Origin: Pseudoduganella armeniaca
GTDB lineage: Bacteria > Pseudomonadota > Gammaproteobacteria > Burkholderiales > Burkholderiaceae_D
Direction of reading: 5' to 3'
NCBI RefSeq assembly: GCF_003028855.1
Contig: NZ_CP028324.1
Span: forward strand, 1 to 64,000
Length of the DNA: 64,000 nt
Made by a program: the position numbers and the translations under genes. Each line of letters starts with the position of its first letter. Positions within the stretch are counted from its first letter, which is position 1. This document shows positions 1 to 11,611 of this stretch, piece after piece. Under the pieces are notes generated by a model. It made no database searches, was not told the origin of the DNA, and saw nothing but the letters and a program-made list of their open reading frames with translations.

Positions 1-3
1 CCC

Positions 4-12
4 TGTGGATAA
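4..12 (-). promoter_or_regulatory. DnaA box (edge of oriC)
   Basis: The plus strand reads TGTGGATAA, whose complement TTATCCACA is the consensus high-affinity DnaA box. It lies about 170 bp upstream of dnaA, where betaproteobacterial origins usually sit. Only one perfect box is visible, so the rest of oriC, including the AT-rich unwinding element, would lie before base 1. Confidence 0.75.
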
Positions 13-180
13 CTTGTTGGGTTCGGAGTTAGAATAGCGTGTTACGTGTGGCGCGCACGAGGTTTCGTTGCATGCGTTGCACTTGTCGCCAGGAAGCGTC
101 ACCACGCTCCCGGCCACTACGACGCAGCATGCTGACCGGGAACCTCGGGTGCCCTCCCTTTGCTTTTAGATAGACGATTC

Positions 181-1614
181 ATGGAAAATTTCTGGCAGAC
201 CTGTTCCGCCCAACTGGAACTGGAGCTGACGCCGCAACAATTCAGCGCGTGGATTAAACCGCTTGTACCGCTCGATTACGAGAACGGCAAGTTGCGCATT
301 GCTGCGCCCAATCGCTTCAAGCTCGACTGGGTGAAATCCCAGTTCGCCAGTCGCATCACCGCCCTTGCATCGCAATACTGGGAGGCGCCGACGGAGGTGC
401 AGTTCGTGCTCGACCCGCGCACCAACCCGGCCCGCAAGGTGTCACCACCGACCGTCAACGGCGGCATCGGCGGCGGCACCGGCAACAGCGTCGACGCGCC
501 GGCCGTGCACGTGGCCGACGTGCGCACGGTCGAAAGCCCGGCCAGCGCCGCGCCGTCCACCGCCAACGATTTCGCCAACGCGCGCGGCCGCGAGCAAAGC
601 CGCATCAACACCGACCTGACGTTCGACAGCTTCGTGACCGGTAAGGCCAACCAGCTGGCGCGCGCCGCCGCAATCCAGGTGGCGAACAACCCGGGCGTGT
701 CGTACAACCCGCTGTTCTTCTACGGCGGCGTGGGCCTGGGTAAGACCCACTTGATCCATGCGATCGGCAACCAGGTGATGGCCGACCAGCCGGGCGCGCG
801 CATCCGCTACATCCACGCCGAGCAGTACGTGCGCGACGTGGTCACGGCCTACCAGCGCAAGGGCTTCGACGACTTCAAGCACTACTACCATTCGCTCGAC
901 ATGCTGCTGATCGACGATATCCAGTTCTTTGGCGGGAAGAGCCGCACGCAGGAAGAATTCTTCTATGCGTTCGAAGCGCTAATCGCGGCGAAGAAGCAGA
1001 TCATCATCACGTCGGACACGTATCCGAAAGAGATCACGGGCATGGACGACCGCCTGATCTCGCGCTTCGACTCCGGCCTGACGGTGGCGATCGAGCCGCC
1101 GGAGCTGGAAATGCGCGTGGCGATTCTGCTCAAAAAGGCGAAGTCGGAAGGCGTGACCCTGTCCGACGACGTGGCGTTTTTTGTGGCCAAGCACCTGCGC
1201 TCGAACGTGCGCGAACTGGAAGGCGCGCTGCGCAAGATCCTGGCTTACTCGCGCTTCCACGGCAAGGACATTTCGATCGACATCGTCAAGGAAGCGTTGA
1301 AAGATCTGCTGTCGGTGCAGAACCGCCAGATCAGCGTGGAGAACATCCAGAAGACGGTGGCGGACTTCTTCAACATCAAGGTCGCCGACATGTATTCGAA
1401 GCGCCGCCCCGCCAACATCGCGCGGCCGCGCCAGATCGCGATGTACCTGGCCAAGGAGCTGACGCAGAAAAGCCTGCCGGAGATCGGCGAGCTGTTCGGC
1501 GGGCGCGACCACACCACCGTGCTGCACGCGGTGCGCAAGATCGCGCAGGACCGGACCAAGAACCCGGAGTGCAACCATGAGCTGCACGTGTTGGAGCAGA
1601 CGTTAAAAGGATGA
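181..1614 (+). CDS. dnaA: Chromosomal replication initiator DnaA
   Basis: DnaA binds DnaA boxes at oriC as an ATP complex, melts the origin and helps load DnaB. The 477-residue protein has the N-terminal domain I (about 1-80), a variable linker (about 85-140), the AAA+ ATPase with Walker A GGVGLGKTH (about 180) and Walker B LLIDDIQ (about 242), and the C-terminal box-binding helix-turn-helix with GGRDHTTVLHA (about 440). Length fits the family. The frame is open from a TTG at 160, but the ATG at 181 gives the conserved MENFWQ start and is preferred. It is followed by dnaN and gyrB, the usual order at betaproteobacterial origins. Confidence 0.98.
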   Translation: MENFWQTCSAQLELELTPQQFSAWIKPLVPLDYENGKLRIAAPNRFKLDWVKSQFASRITALASQYWEAPTEVQFVLDPRTNPARKVSPPTVNGGIGGGTGNSVDAPAVHVADVRTVESPASAAPSTANDFANARGREQSRINTDLTFDSFVTGKANQLARAAAIQVANNPGVSYNPLFFYGGVGLGKTHLIHAIGNQVMADQPGARIRYIHAEQYVRDVVTAYQRKGFDDFKHYYHSLDMLLIDDIQFFGGKSRTQEEFFYAFEALIAAKKQIIITSDTYPKEITGMDDRLISRFDSGLTVAIEPPELEMRVAILLKKAKSEGVTLSDDVAFFVAKHLRSNVRELEGALRKILAYSRFHGKDISIDIVKEALKDLLSVQNRQISVENIQKTVADFFNIKVADMYSKRRPANIARPRQIAMYLAKELTQKSLPEIGELFGGRDHTTVLHAVRKIAQDRTKNPECNHELHVLEQTLKG

Positions 1615-1635
1615 GGCGGGGAGTGAAGCGGGGGT

Positions 1636-1740
1636 TTCGCGGAGCATGCTCCGCGCCTGCTGAACGATGCGGCCCTGCAAGGCCGCAGCTTCGCGGAGCA
1701 TGCTCCGCGCCTGCCGAACGACGCGGCCATGCATGCCGCG
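1636..1740. repeat. Twofold tandem palindromic repeat between dnaA and dnaN
   Basis: A 54-bp unit occurs twice. Each copy starts with TTCGCGGAGCATGCTCCGCG, containing the 16-bp perfect palindrome GCGGAGCATGCTCCGC (1639-1654 and 1693-1708). Each copy then has a second inverted repeat (GCGGCC-N6-GGCCGC at 1669-1686; GCGGC-N7-GCCGC at 1723-1739). The copies differ at only a few bases. There is no T-tract, so a Rho-independent terminator is unlikely. It could be a REP-like element or a structured spacer that reduces dnaA to dnaN readthrough. Confidence 0.85.
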
Positions 1741-1818
1741 GCTGGGGCAGACGTAGCTCAGCCTTAGCCACTAGAATTACCACTCTGTCGAGTTATTAAT
1801 TTTTTATCGAGGATATTT

Positions 1819-2925
1819 ATGCAACTGGTCAAAACCACCCGAGATACGCTACTCCGGCCACTGCAGATCGTGAGCGGTATTGTCGAGCGTCGGCACACCA
1901 TGCCGATTCTGGCCAATATCCTCATCCGCAAGGAAGGCGAAGCCGTCTCGTTCCTGTCCACCGATACGGAAGTGCAGATCACGACCAATGCCAACATCGG
2001 CGCCAGCGCCGACGTGGCCGGTACCACGGTCGCGGCGCGCAAGCTGCTGGACATCCTGCGCGCGCTGCCCGAATCGGGCGACGTGACCATGACGTTGCTG
2101 AACAAACGCCTGACGGTGCAAAGCGGTAAATCGCGCTTCGCGCTGCAGACCCTGGCCGCCGAGGAATTCCCCACCGTGCAGGAAGCGGAAGCCTTCAATG
2201 CCTCGTTCACGCTGCCGCAGAAAACGCTGAAGCACCTGTTCAACATGGTCCACTTCGCGATGGCGCAGCAGGACATCCGCTACTACCTGAATGGCCTGCT
2301 CTTGGTGCTGGACGGCGAGAACGTCATCGCCGTGGCCACCGACGGCCACCGCCTGGCCTTCTGCCAGGTCAAGACCGAGCAGGCCTTCGAGCGCCAGGAA
2401 GTCATCATCCCGCGCAAGACCATCATCGAGTTGCAGCGCCTGCTGGAAGAGAACGACGAAGCGGTCCAGCTGGACATCGCCGCCAACCAGGTCAAGCTGG
2501 GCTTCGCCGACATCGAGCTGATCTCCAAGCTGGTCGAAGGCAAGTTCCCCGACTACACGCGCGTGATCCCGAAGGGCTACAAGAACGACTTCACGATCAG
2601 CCGCGACGAACTGCTGCGCTCCCTGCAGCGCGCCGCCATCATGACGAGCGATAAATTCAAAGGCGTGCGCTGCATCATCAGCCCCGGCTCGCTGAAGATC
2701 TCGTCCACCAACGCGGACCAGGAAGAAGCGGTCGAGGAACTGGAAATCGACTACGGCGGCGACAATATCGACATCGGCTTCAACGTCACGTACCTGCTGG
2801 ACGTGCTGAACAACCTGAAGTGCGACCAGGTCAACGTCTCGCTGGGCGACTCGAATTCGTCCGCGCTGATCTCGATCCCGGACAATCCCGACTTCAAGTA
2901 CGTCGTGATGCCGATGCGGATCTGA
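1819..2925 (+). CDS. dnaN: DNA polymerase III sliding clamp (beta subunit)
   Basis: The beta clamp forms a dimeric ring that tethers DNA polymerase III to DNA and recruits repair and regulatory proteins through its hydrophobic pocket. The 368-residue product has the usual family length and the expected three clamp domains. It begins MQLVKTTRDTLLRPLQIVSG and ends in the conserved MPMRI C-terminus that helps form the client-binding pocket. A GAGG ribosome-binding sequence precedes the ATG. It lies between dnaA and gyrB in the same direction. Confidence 0.98.
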   Translation: MQLVKTTRDTLLRPLQIVSGIVERRHTMPILANILIRKEGEAVSFLSTDTEVQITTNANIGASADVAGTTVAARKLLDILRALPESGDVTMTLLNKRLTVQSGKSRFALQTLAAEEFPTVQEAEAFNASFTLPQKTLKHLFNMVHFAMAQQDIRYYLNGLLLVLDGENVIAVATDGHRLAFCQVKTEQAFERQEVIIPRKTIIELQRLLEENDEAVQLDIAANQVKLGFADIELISKLVEGKFPDYTRVIPKGYKNDFTISRDELLRSLQRAAIMTSDKFKGVRCIISPGSLKISSTNADQEEAVEELEIDYGGDNIDIGFNVTYLLDVLNNLKCDQVNVSLGDSNSSALISIPDNPDFKYVVMPMRI

Positions 2926-2983
2926 TCCGCCCGCCCGACCGCAGTCCCGATCCAAACAGCATAGTTAATTGAGAAAGTAGTCC

Positions 2984-5482
<2,499 letters not shown>

Positions 5483-5499
5483 TCGTTGCTTGTTCAGGC

Positions 5500-5532
5500 A
5501 AAAAAGAGAGGCTTCGGCCTCTTTTTGTTTTT
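5500..5532. terminator. Bidirectional Rho-independent terminator
   Basis: AGAGGC (5507-5512), a TTCG tetraloop and GCCTCT (5517-5522) form a hairpin preceded by an A-tract and followed by TTTTGTTTTT. It separates the convergent gyrB and PAAR genes and can end transcription in both directions. Confidence 0.9.
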
Positions 5533-5537
5533 GAGGA

Positions 5538-5807
5538 TTAGCCGATCGACGAGATCAACGTAGCACCGCACGCGGCCTTGTCGCCGTCATAGGCCACTTC
5601 CTTGCCCCTGTGTTTGCGCTCACCGCCCTGCGGCGTGATAGCGAAGACGCCTTTGCATTTCGGGCAGGTCACCTGGTTGCCCTCGACGGCCACACACTTG
5701 CCAAGTGCCTTCAGGTCGGGCGCGGCCGAGATGACGGAGCCGCCATGGCTGGTCTTGTCGCCCAGCCGGATTACACCCTTGCCTTTGCTGTTCTTCATGG
5801 TCGTCAC
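5538..5807 (-). CDS. PAAR domain protein, T6SS spike tip
   Basis: PAAR proteins cap the VgrG spike of a type Vi secretion system and sharpen or load it. The 89-residue product has the family pattern: IRLGDKTSHGGSV near the N-terminus, a central CPKCKG pair, and C-terminal AYDGDKAACGATLISS. Four cysteines could help bind metal. A GTG start at 5807 overlaps the effector stop as GTGA and has an AAGGA ribosome site; an ATG three codons later is the alternative. It is the last gene of the vgrG operon and follows the effector directly, so it probably belongs to the same spike. Confidence 0.9.
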   Translation of the reverse strand: MTTMKNSKGKGVIRLGDKTSHGGSVISAAPDLKALGKCVAVEGNQVTCPKCKGVFAITPQGGERKHRGKEVAYDGDKAACGATLISSIG

Positions 5808-7486
5808 GCTGTCCTTGCGGTGGTCGATGGTTCGGCATCGTTCTGCGTCAGTTCCGGGTTCTCGCTGCCGCGGAAGCAGCGGCGGTGGCGCCAGTAGCCG
5901 GTATTCTCGACGTAGTCTTTCCTGAAGCCGGCCAAAGAGTCGTGGACATAGGTGTCGAAGAAGGCGGCCAGTTCTGGATTCACCGGAGCCGCAGCACTGG
6001 CCGCTGCGAGAACGCCAGGCGCTTCCGGGTCGAAGGACGCGAGCTCTTCCTGCCTGTACTCTGGATGCATCAGATCGAAGCGCTTGGTCGAACGTGCCGT
6101 GTGCACGAATCGTCTTGCCAGCTCCTCGTCGCCGCGGAAGCGCATGCGGCCCGCGTCCGTGATCAGTTGCTGATTGGATTCAACGAGGAACTTCTGATCG
6201 GCCTTGGCACGGCTGACATGGCCAAGCTGGTCGTACCGGCCTCTTACCTGCCAGCGCCAGGCCATGTAAGGCGCCATCCACTCGCTCAGCATTCTTGGGG
6301 ATCCCCCGGAAATACTCAGGAACGTTTGAAACGCTTTCTCCAATTCCGGGGCGATCGCAAAGCGCCCCTCGGTGCTGGGCCGCAGCGGCACGCCGGCCGC
6401 GATCGCGCATTGCATCATATGGCGCAGCGGAATTTGCGACAGCTTTTGCGCGTCAACCGTAGCCGGATCGTCGCCGCATGCCAGGCCAAGCTCGCCCGGC
6501 GCGTAGCCGCCGCCGACATCGCTGTGCGATCCCGGATAGGCAAACTCGCGACAGTTCGACGGTAGGATGCCCGCTACCGAGACTTCGTCGAGCGGAAAAT
6601 TCTTGCGGATCTCATGCATCGCAACCAGGTGAACGCAGTTCTTGATCTTCGGGCTGATCCGCAGATATTTGGCGCGTGCCCAACCGGAATGGCCGCGAGT
6701 TGAATTCACGATCGTACTGCCGACGCTTCCCATCATGCCGGCGGATGCCACCGTATCGAAGATGCCGAGAAAGCGAATTGTCAGCGGCACGCCAGCGAGT
6801 TTGTCGTCAATGGTCAGCCTTTCGATCCAGCTGCAGAATACGCGGGCTTGGGCGGCGCCACGGGAGAAGCCGAACACGTCGAGGATGCATTCCTTGAGCT
6901 TCACTTTGCTTGCTGCGAGCTTTTCTTCAAGGATTTTTACTTGTTCGAAGAAGAAGTTTTCTCTTGCGGTATCGTCGTCCTCGTAATCCATCAATCCGCG
7001 GTCGCGTCCTAGAAGTTCCAGTGCCGATTGAACTTTGTCGGAGCGCTTATTGCTGCAAAGCCCCTGAATCTGCTCAGCGGTATATGTTACGGCTCCAGTA
7101 CCTTTGATACTCAGGGCATTAATCAATGCGAGGATCCCAAAAATTATTCGAGCATATCCTCCTCGGCCGAAGGCGCTGCCGAACTTCGACTCGTCCATCT
7201 CGGCGATTTCTGCAAACCGCGTTCCCACTCCATTAATATAGAAGTTCACCAGCCCAAGATTTCTCTCTATAGGATAGATACTTGCCAACCGAGCGATATT
7301 TGAGTCTTTGAATATTCCAGCATCGCTTTCTCTACTATTCTTTGTCCCATCAAAAAACAAGCCAATTTGCAGGGCTGTTTCGCAATCTGTTGCATCGGAA
7401 GCTGCAGGACAGTAGGGGTTGATCCCATGATTAGGTGCCGTCAACGTTACGGAATACTTCGACGTCAATAATTGATCCTCACTCAT
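5804..7486 (-). CDS. DUF2235 alpha/beta-hydrolase, probable T6SS lipase effector (Tle1-like)
   Basis: DUF2235 proteins include the Tle1 family of antibacterial type VI phospholipases, which attack membranes of neighbouring cells. The 560-residue protein has IGLFFDGTKNS near residue 40, the nucleophile elbow GFSRGAAQAR (GxSxG, near 205) and the PGSHSDVGGGY motif that normally supplies the catalytic Asp/His region (near 315). No membrane segment or signal peptide is obvious, as expected for cargo. The ATG at 7486 overlaps the upstream stop as ATGAGTGA; an upstream in-frame start at 7525 would overlap that gene much further. The N-terminal half is AT-richer than nearby genes, suggesting exchangeable cargo. 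Substrate is inferred. Confidence 0.82.
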   Translation of the reverse strand: MSEDQLLTSKYSVTLTAPNHGINPYCPAASDATDCETALQIGLFFDGTKNSRESDAGIFKDSNIARLASIYPIERNLGLVNFYINGVGTRFAEIAEMDESKFGSAFGRGGYARIIFGILALINALSIKGTGAVTYTAEQIQGLCSNKRSDKVQSALELLGRDRGLMDYEDDDTARENFFFEQVKILEEKLAASKVKLKECILDVFGFSRGAAQARVFCSWIERLTIDDKLAGVPLTIRFLGIFDTVASAGMMGSVGSTIVNSTRGHSGWARAKYLRISPKIKNCVHLVAMHEIRKNFPLDEVSVAGILPSNCREFAYPGSHSDVGGGYAPGELGLACGDDPATVDAQKLSQIPLRHMMQCAIAAGVPLRPSTEGRFAIAPELEKAFQTFLSISGGSPRMLSEWMAPYMAWRWQVRGRYDQLGHVSRAKADQKFLVESNQQLITDAGRMRFRGDEELARRFVHTARSTKRFDLMHPEYRQEELASFDPEAPGVLAAASAAAPVNPELAAFFDTYVHDSLAGFRKDYVENTGYWRHRRCFRGSENPELTQNDAEPSTTARTA

Positions 7487-8063
7487 GAGACGTCTTCTTC
7501 GGCGTAGCCTGTTTTTCCCCATCAATCACTCGTTGCCCGACGACTGCTAGAGACGCCTCATCCCATCGTTGAGATATGGGGTGCCGTGCATCGAAGGGGT
7601 CATAAATACTTGCTACAACGCGAGCCCTTCCATCAGAGAAGAAGTGGATGTAAAGCGTCTCGGGGTCTTGGTAGCGTTCCACGGGTACCTCGGCCTTATA
7701 CCGCGCTAGTGTGATAATGCTTTTGTAGATGCCATGCTTTGTTTCCTCGATGTTCTCCAATCCCCAATACTTTACCGTCCAAGTCACATTCGCAATGAGC
7801 CCTGGCCGCCAATATTCTGGCAGCAACACACAGCAACTCATTCCGCCACCGCCGCCTGCCTGTCCCGCGCCCCCTGCTATATGGCCGTTCACATACACAT
7901 CCTCAACGCTGTACAATTTCCCCATATGTTGAACTGGCGTCACTATCACGGGCGTAGTATGTGTGTCATCCTTTTTTCCTAACATTTGTGCAGTGCATCC
8001 ACACGTTACAAGTGCGATTACCACGCTGGCAGCTCCACTATAAAAGCAATTTAAAAATTTCAT
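7479..8063 (-). CDS. DUF3304-family lipoprotein, candidate immunity protein
   Basis: The 194-residue product begins with a signal-like segment (MKFLNCFYSGAASVVIALVT) followed by CGC, consistent with lipoprotein processing, although the residues before the cysteine are not an ideal lipobox. A glycine-rich stretch and a CC pair follow, then a soluble domain resembling DUF3304. Such proteins commonly sit beside type VI lipase effectors, and periplasmic lipoproteins are the usual immunity partners of Tle effectors. Its place directly before the effector, with an 8-nt overlap, supports that role. The ATG at 8063 is chosen because it places the signal at the N-terminus; 8102 is the alternative. Base composition is low in GC for the window. 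Confidence 0.65.
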   Translation of the reverse strand: MKFLNCFYSGAASVVIALVTCGCTAQMLGKKDDTHTTPVIVTPVQHMGKLYSVEDVYVNGHIAGGAGQAGGGGGMSCCVLLPEYWRPGLIANVTWTVKYWGLENIEETKHGIYKSIITLARYKAEVPVERYQDPETLYIHFFSDGRARVVASIYDPFDARHPISQRWDEASLAVVGQRVIDGEKQATPKKTSHE

Positions 8064-8116
8064 GACTTCCCAATCCAATTTGCTATAAATTTGAGCAGAC
8101 ATTAACGATCGCCGGA

Positions 8117-8944
8117 CTATGGTGAAGCACTGCCTGGCCTCTGACTTTGCACACAACGCGCAATCCCTTCCCTCACAGCCTCGATATCTCCCAACGCCAA
8201 AACCCTGCGCAATTCAGGCGTCTGCAGAATCCGCCCACGCGTATCAAACGCACCCCGTGCCAGCAGCATCAACGTCGCGTTATCGGTGTGCCCAAAGGAA
8301 CGAAATAGATCGCGTGACCACCGCGCGATTTCGTATTCCGCCAGCGGTGTGGCGGCAAACTTTTGACCCGGCCGCATCGTTCTCAAGTTAGCCAGCAGCT
8401 GTTCGACCGCCAGCGCGTCCTTCAACGCCGTGACCTGCTGCTCACTCAGCACGAGCGGCAGAGCGGCGTCCGGTGCCACGAGGGCGGGTGGCAGTCGCGC
8501 GAGCACGCCGTTGCGCTGGTGGACCTGCCACGACGGTATTGGCCCGATCAACACCGCCCATTGCTCCGGCGTCAGCACAGTGGCCAACGCGGCCAGCACC
8601 AGGCTGTCGGCAAAGCGCAGCGTCAGCTCTTCGCCCTGTTCGTTCACAAAGTAGATAAAGCGCCGCAGGTGTTCGGCCAAGGCTGGTAGCGGCAAAGTCG
8701 TGTGGATAATCGACAGGTGCAGCTGCGGCTTGCGCCCGTTCGCCAGCGCCATCACCTCGGCCATGGCGCCAGCGGCGTGCGCCTGCCCGAGATCGATCAG
8801 CAGTGGGCTGACGACAAGGGCCTGCCGCTCGTACAGCGGCACCAGCCAGGCGGGGCGACGCTTCGCGTTGGTCCAGCACAGCACGCGCGGTGGCGACTCG
8901 ATCAGGGCGGTGTCGATCAACAGGTAGGTCGCGAGATCGTTCAT
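8117..8944 (-). CDS. DUF4123 family T6SS effector chaperone/adaptor
   Basis: DUF4123 proteins (Tap/TEC) bind effectors and load them onto a cognate VgrG without being secreted. The 275-residue protein shows the family pattern: an N-terminal sheet with YLLIDTALIE and the region containing LVPLYERQALVVSPLLIDL, then a helical C-terminal part with LTPEQWAVLIGPI. The ATG at 8944 overlaps the vgrG stop as ATGA. Position between vgrG and the effector pair indicates it pairs this VgrG with the DUF2235 lipase. Confidence 0.85.
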   Translation of the reverse strand: MNDLATYLLIDTALIESPPRVLCWTNAKRRPAWLVPLYERQALVVSPLLIDLGQAHAAGAMAEVMALANGRKPQLHLSIIHTTLPLPALAEHLRRFIYFVNEQGEELTLRFADSLVLAALATVLTPEQWAVLIGPIPSWQVHQRNGVLARLPPALVAPDAALPLVLSEQQVTALKDALAVEQLLANLRTMRPGQKFAATPLAEYEIARWSRDLFRSFGHTDNATLMLLARGAFDTRGRILQTPELRRVLALGDIEAVREGIARCVQSQRPGSASP

Positions 8945-11535
8945 TTCGATGGCGCGAATGGACTGTGGGCCTGCGCCGCGATCAGCAGGCACGGTACGCA
9001 GATCTTGTGGACCGGCGTCTCGCCCGGGAATTGCTGCGGCTTGTCCTGGCCGGGGAAGGTATGGTGGTCGGCCGCGTACATATGGTGCTTGCCCGACGTA
9101 TAGCCCTTGATGCCGCCCGCGCTCAGTTCGAGCTCCGTGCCGCCGCCGTTGATGCGTACACCCTTCTTGGCCTTGATCGTGATCCAGTCCGTCGTGCTGA
9201 TGATTTCCAGGACCTTCTTCGCCAGCAGCTCCAGCTGCTCGTCCTGCGCCTGGATGCTGACCTTGCCGCTGGCCGCGGTCAGCTTCGCGCCGCCTTCGTT
9301 GGCGAACAAGCTCAGTCCTTGCGCCGCGCGGATGGTGGCGGTCTCGCCGGCCGCGACGTGCGTCGATTTCGCGCTGACGACGTCGATGTCGGTGACAGCG
9401 CCGAGAGCGATATTGGCACCGCTGCCGGCCACGATGCCCGCCGGTCCGCTCAGCGCCACCACGGGCCGGCCCTGCTGCTCCAGTTCCCGTAAGGTTGCGA
9501 ACAGCTGCGCCAGCGCGTCGCCGTCAGGCTTGTCGCCGGCGTGGTCGGTGGCGCGCGCCGCCAGTTCCTTGGCCAGCTTCTCCAGCCCCTCGGCCACACG
9601 CAATAAATCTGGCCGGTCGAGGTGGCGGCCGGTCTTGCCATCGCTGCTTTCGGCTGTTACCAACACGCCTTCGATGCCGCGCACGGCTACGTGCTTCTGG
9701 CTGCGCAGCTCCGCGCCCTGGCCGCGCTCTTCGCCGAAGCCGGCGCGCCGCGGCTGCGTCAGGTAGCCCAGGTTCAGTTGCGACTCCGCGTGATCGCTGG
9801 CCAGCTGGGCGCTGATCTGGCCGGCCGTGTCGTCGAAGCGCAGCTGGTTGCCGCGTCCTCCCTGCTTGACCTCCTTCGAGCGCATGCCCGACAGGTAGCG
9901 GTTGCCCGGCAGCGTGCCGTTGACGCTCAGCGCCGGCGGGTGCCCTTTGCCGTTGTACAGCTGGCCGACGATGACGGGCTTGTCCGGATCGCCGCCGAGA
10001 AACGTCACCAGCACTTCGGAGCCCACGCGTGGCAGGCTGACCGTACCGCATTGGCTCAGTGGCGCCGGGCCTTCGCCAGCCCAGCTGCTCGCAACCCGGA
10101 TCCATGCGGAGTCGCGTTCCGTGTCCGAGGCGCCGCTGGTGCCGTATGCATGCGTGTGGTCCTGTTCGCGCGTGCCGGGGAAACGCACCTTGACGCGGCC
10201 CTGCTCGTCGCAATGCACGTCCTCGCCTTCCGGTCCCACCACGACAGCGCTTTGCGTATGCACTACCGGCAGATCGGTGCGCACGTCGTAGGCGGGCACG
10301 ATGTCGATGCCGCGACGGACTGCCGTAAAGCGGAGTTTCGAACGCTGTTCGCCCGCCATGTCGACGGTCGGCCAGCGGCTGCGCTGGAACATGCCTTCGA
10401 CGCGGGCAGCCAGTTGCTGCGGCAGGTTGTTCCGCGCCGTGACGTGCAGTTCGGTGATGATGAACTCGCGCTCGTCCGGCGCGTGGCGGTCGATCTCCGC
10501 ATGATCGGCCAGCGTGAAGTACTCGCCAACACGGAAGGCGCGCACGCTGCCCTCGCCCTGGAAGCACTTGGTTTCGTAATCGTGGCGCTGCATCGCCAGC
10601 GTCCCCAGCGCCATCAGGTCGCCGTGGCTGTCGCCCACGTGCGGCATCACGACCTGGTAATCGTTCAGCGTGGCGCTGACGCCAGCGAATGAATTCCTGA
10701 CGTGGCTTTCCGCCGTCACGCTCATCAACGCCTGGGCATACGGTTCCGCATAATTCCAGCTGTGCCGTGTGACGCTGGCCGCTTGCAGCGTGCGCACGCC
10801 GCGCCAGCTGGTGATGCTGTCGCGCTCCTCGGTCGCGCCATCGCGGTGGTAGCGTACCGTACCGGCGGCGTTGGGCCGGCAGCTGTCCGGATGGTTCCAC
10901 AGCACCATGCAGTGCGCCACGTATTCCTTGGCTACATCCGGTGTGAAATGCCAGTTGATGCCGCGGCGTTTCAGCAGCCGCCGGATGAAGGCGGCATCGG
11001 ACTCGTTGTGCTGCATCGTGAACTCGCGCTGGGGATAGTCCGCCATGCCGACCATCGGGTCCACCTCGAGACGGAACTGGGTGGCCAGCACCTGGCTCAT
11101 GTGCTGCCACTCGCCGACCAGCAGCTGGACGATGTCCACCTCGTTCTTGTTACGGAAGATGCGCGTGTTGATGCGCTTTTCCATCACCGCCAGCGCATCG
11201 CGGATGACCACTTGGTAGCTCGCCAGGCCGCCATCGCTGTCGCCGCTGCACGCTTGCGTGACGATGCCGGCAACGGTGCGCAGCTCGCCCGTGTCCGTGA
11301 CGAAGTCGATCGCGGCTGGCAGCGCGATGAATTCCTTCAGCGGCAGGAAGGCGTCGAGGGCCACGCACAGCACCCGGTACTCGAAGCCGCCGCAGATCGA
11401 CTCCATGCCCTCGACCCGCTGCGGCAGCAGCACATCCTCCATCAGCATGCGCGGGTGATCGATGCGCAGGCGCAGCGGGCGGTTGTCCGTGACCAGGTCG
11501 CGGGGCAGTCGCAGGAAATCGCTGAGGGCATTCAT
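8941..11535 (-). CDS. vgrG: Type VI secretion tip protein VgrG
   Basis: VgrG trimers form the puncturing spike at the end of the T6SS tube. The 864-residue protein has the gp27-like base domain (about 1-370), the gp5 OB-fold region containing GRVKVRFPG and WIRVASSWAG (about 415-470), and a C-terminal DUF2345 extension with repeated beta-helix strands (about 640-800), a size typical of cargo-linked VgrGs. The ATG at 11535 is used because a GAGG ribosome site lies just upstream and the family begins with a short run before the first strand. No core T6SS structural genes occur in the window, so this is an orphan vgrG island. Its promoter must lie in the 76-bp gap up to the LysR gene or further upstream. 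Confidence 0.95.
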   Translation of the reverse strand: MNALSDFLRLPRDLVTDNRPLRLRIDHPRMLMEDVLLPQRVEGMESICGGFEYRVLCVALDAFLPLKEFIALPAAIDFVTDTGELRTVAGIVTQACSGDSDGGLASYQVVIRDALAVMEKRINTRIFRNKNEVDIVQLLVGEWQHMSQVLATQFRLEVDPMVGMADYPQREFTMQHNESDAAFIRRLLKRRGINWHFTPDVAKEYVAHCMVLWNHPDSCRPNAAGTVRYHRDGATEERDSITSWRGVRTLQAASVTRHSWNYAEPYAQALMSVTAESHVRNSFAGVSATLNDYQVVMPHVGDSHGDLMALGTLAMQRHDYETKCFQGEGSVRAFRVGEYFTLADHAEIDRHAPDEREFIITELHVTARNNLPQQLAARVEGMFQRSRWPTVDMAGEQRSKLRFTAVRRGIDIVPAYDVRTDLPVVHTQSAVVVGPEGEDVHCDEQGRVKVRFPGTREQDHTHAYGTSGASDTERDSAWIRVASSWAGEGPAPLSQCGTVSLPRVGSEVLVTFLGGDPDKPVIVGQLYNGKGHPPALSVNGTLPGNRYLSGMRSKEVKQGGRGNQLRFDDTAGQISAQLASDHAESQLNLGYLTQPRRAGFGEERGQGAELRSQKHVAVRGIEGVLVTAESSDGKTGRHLDRPDLLRVAEGLEKLAKELAARATDHAGDKPDGDALAQLFATLRELEQQGRPVVALSGPAGIVAGSGANIALGAVTDIDVVSAKSTHVAAGETATIRAAQGLSLFANEGGAKLTAASGKVSIQAQDEQLELLAKKVLEIISTTDWITIKAKKGVRINGGGTELELSAGGIKGYTSGKHHMYAADHHTFPGQDKPQQFPGETPVHKICVPCLLIAAQAHSPFAPSK

Positions 11536-11611
11536 CGCCGCCTCAAAAAAAATGATGAGAGGCAATGTTTGCACAGCCGTTGGCGCGCCCGCTTGCGCTG
11601 CCGCAACGGGG

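Noticed and set aside
160..180. TTG at 160 as the dnaA start
   Set aside because: It would add seven residues not seen in DnaA; the ATG at 181 gives the conserved start.
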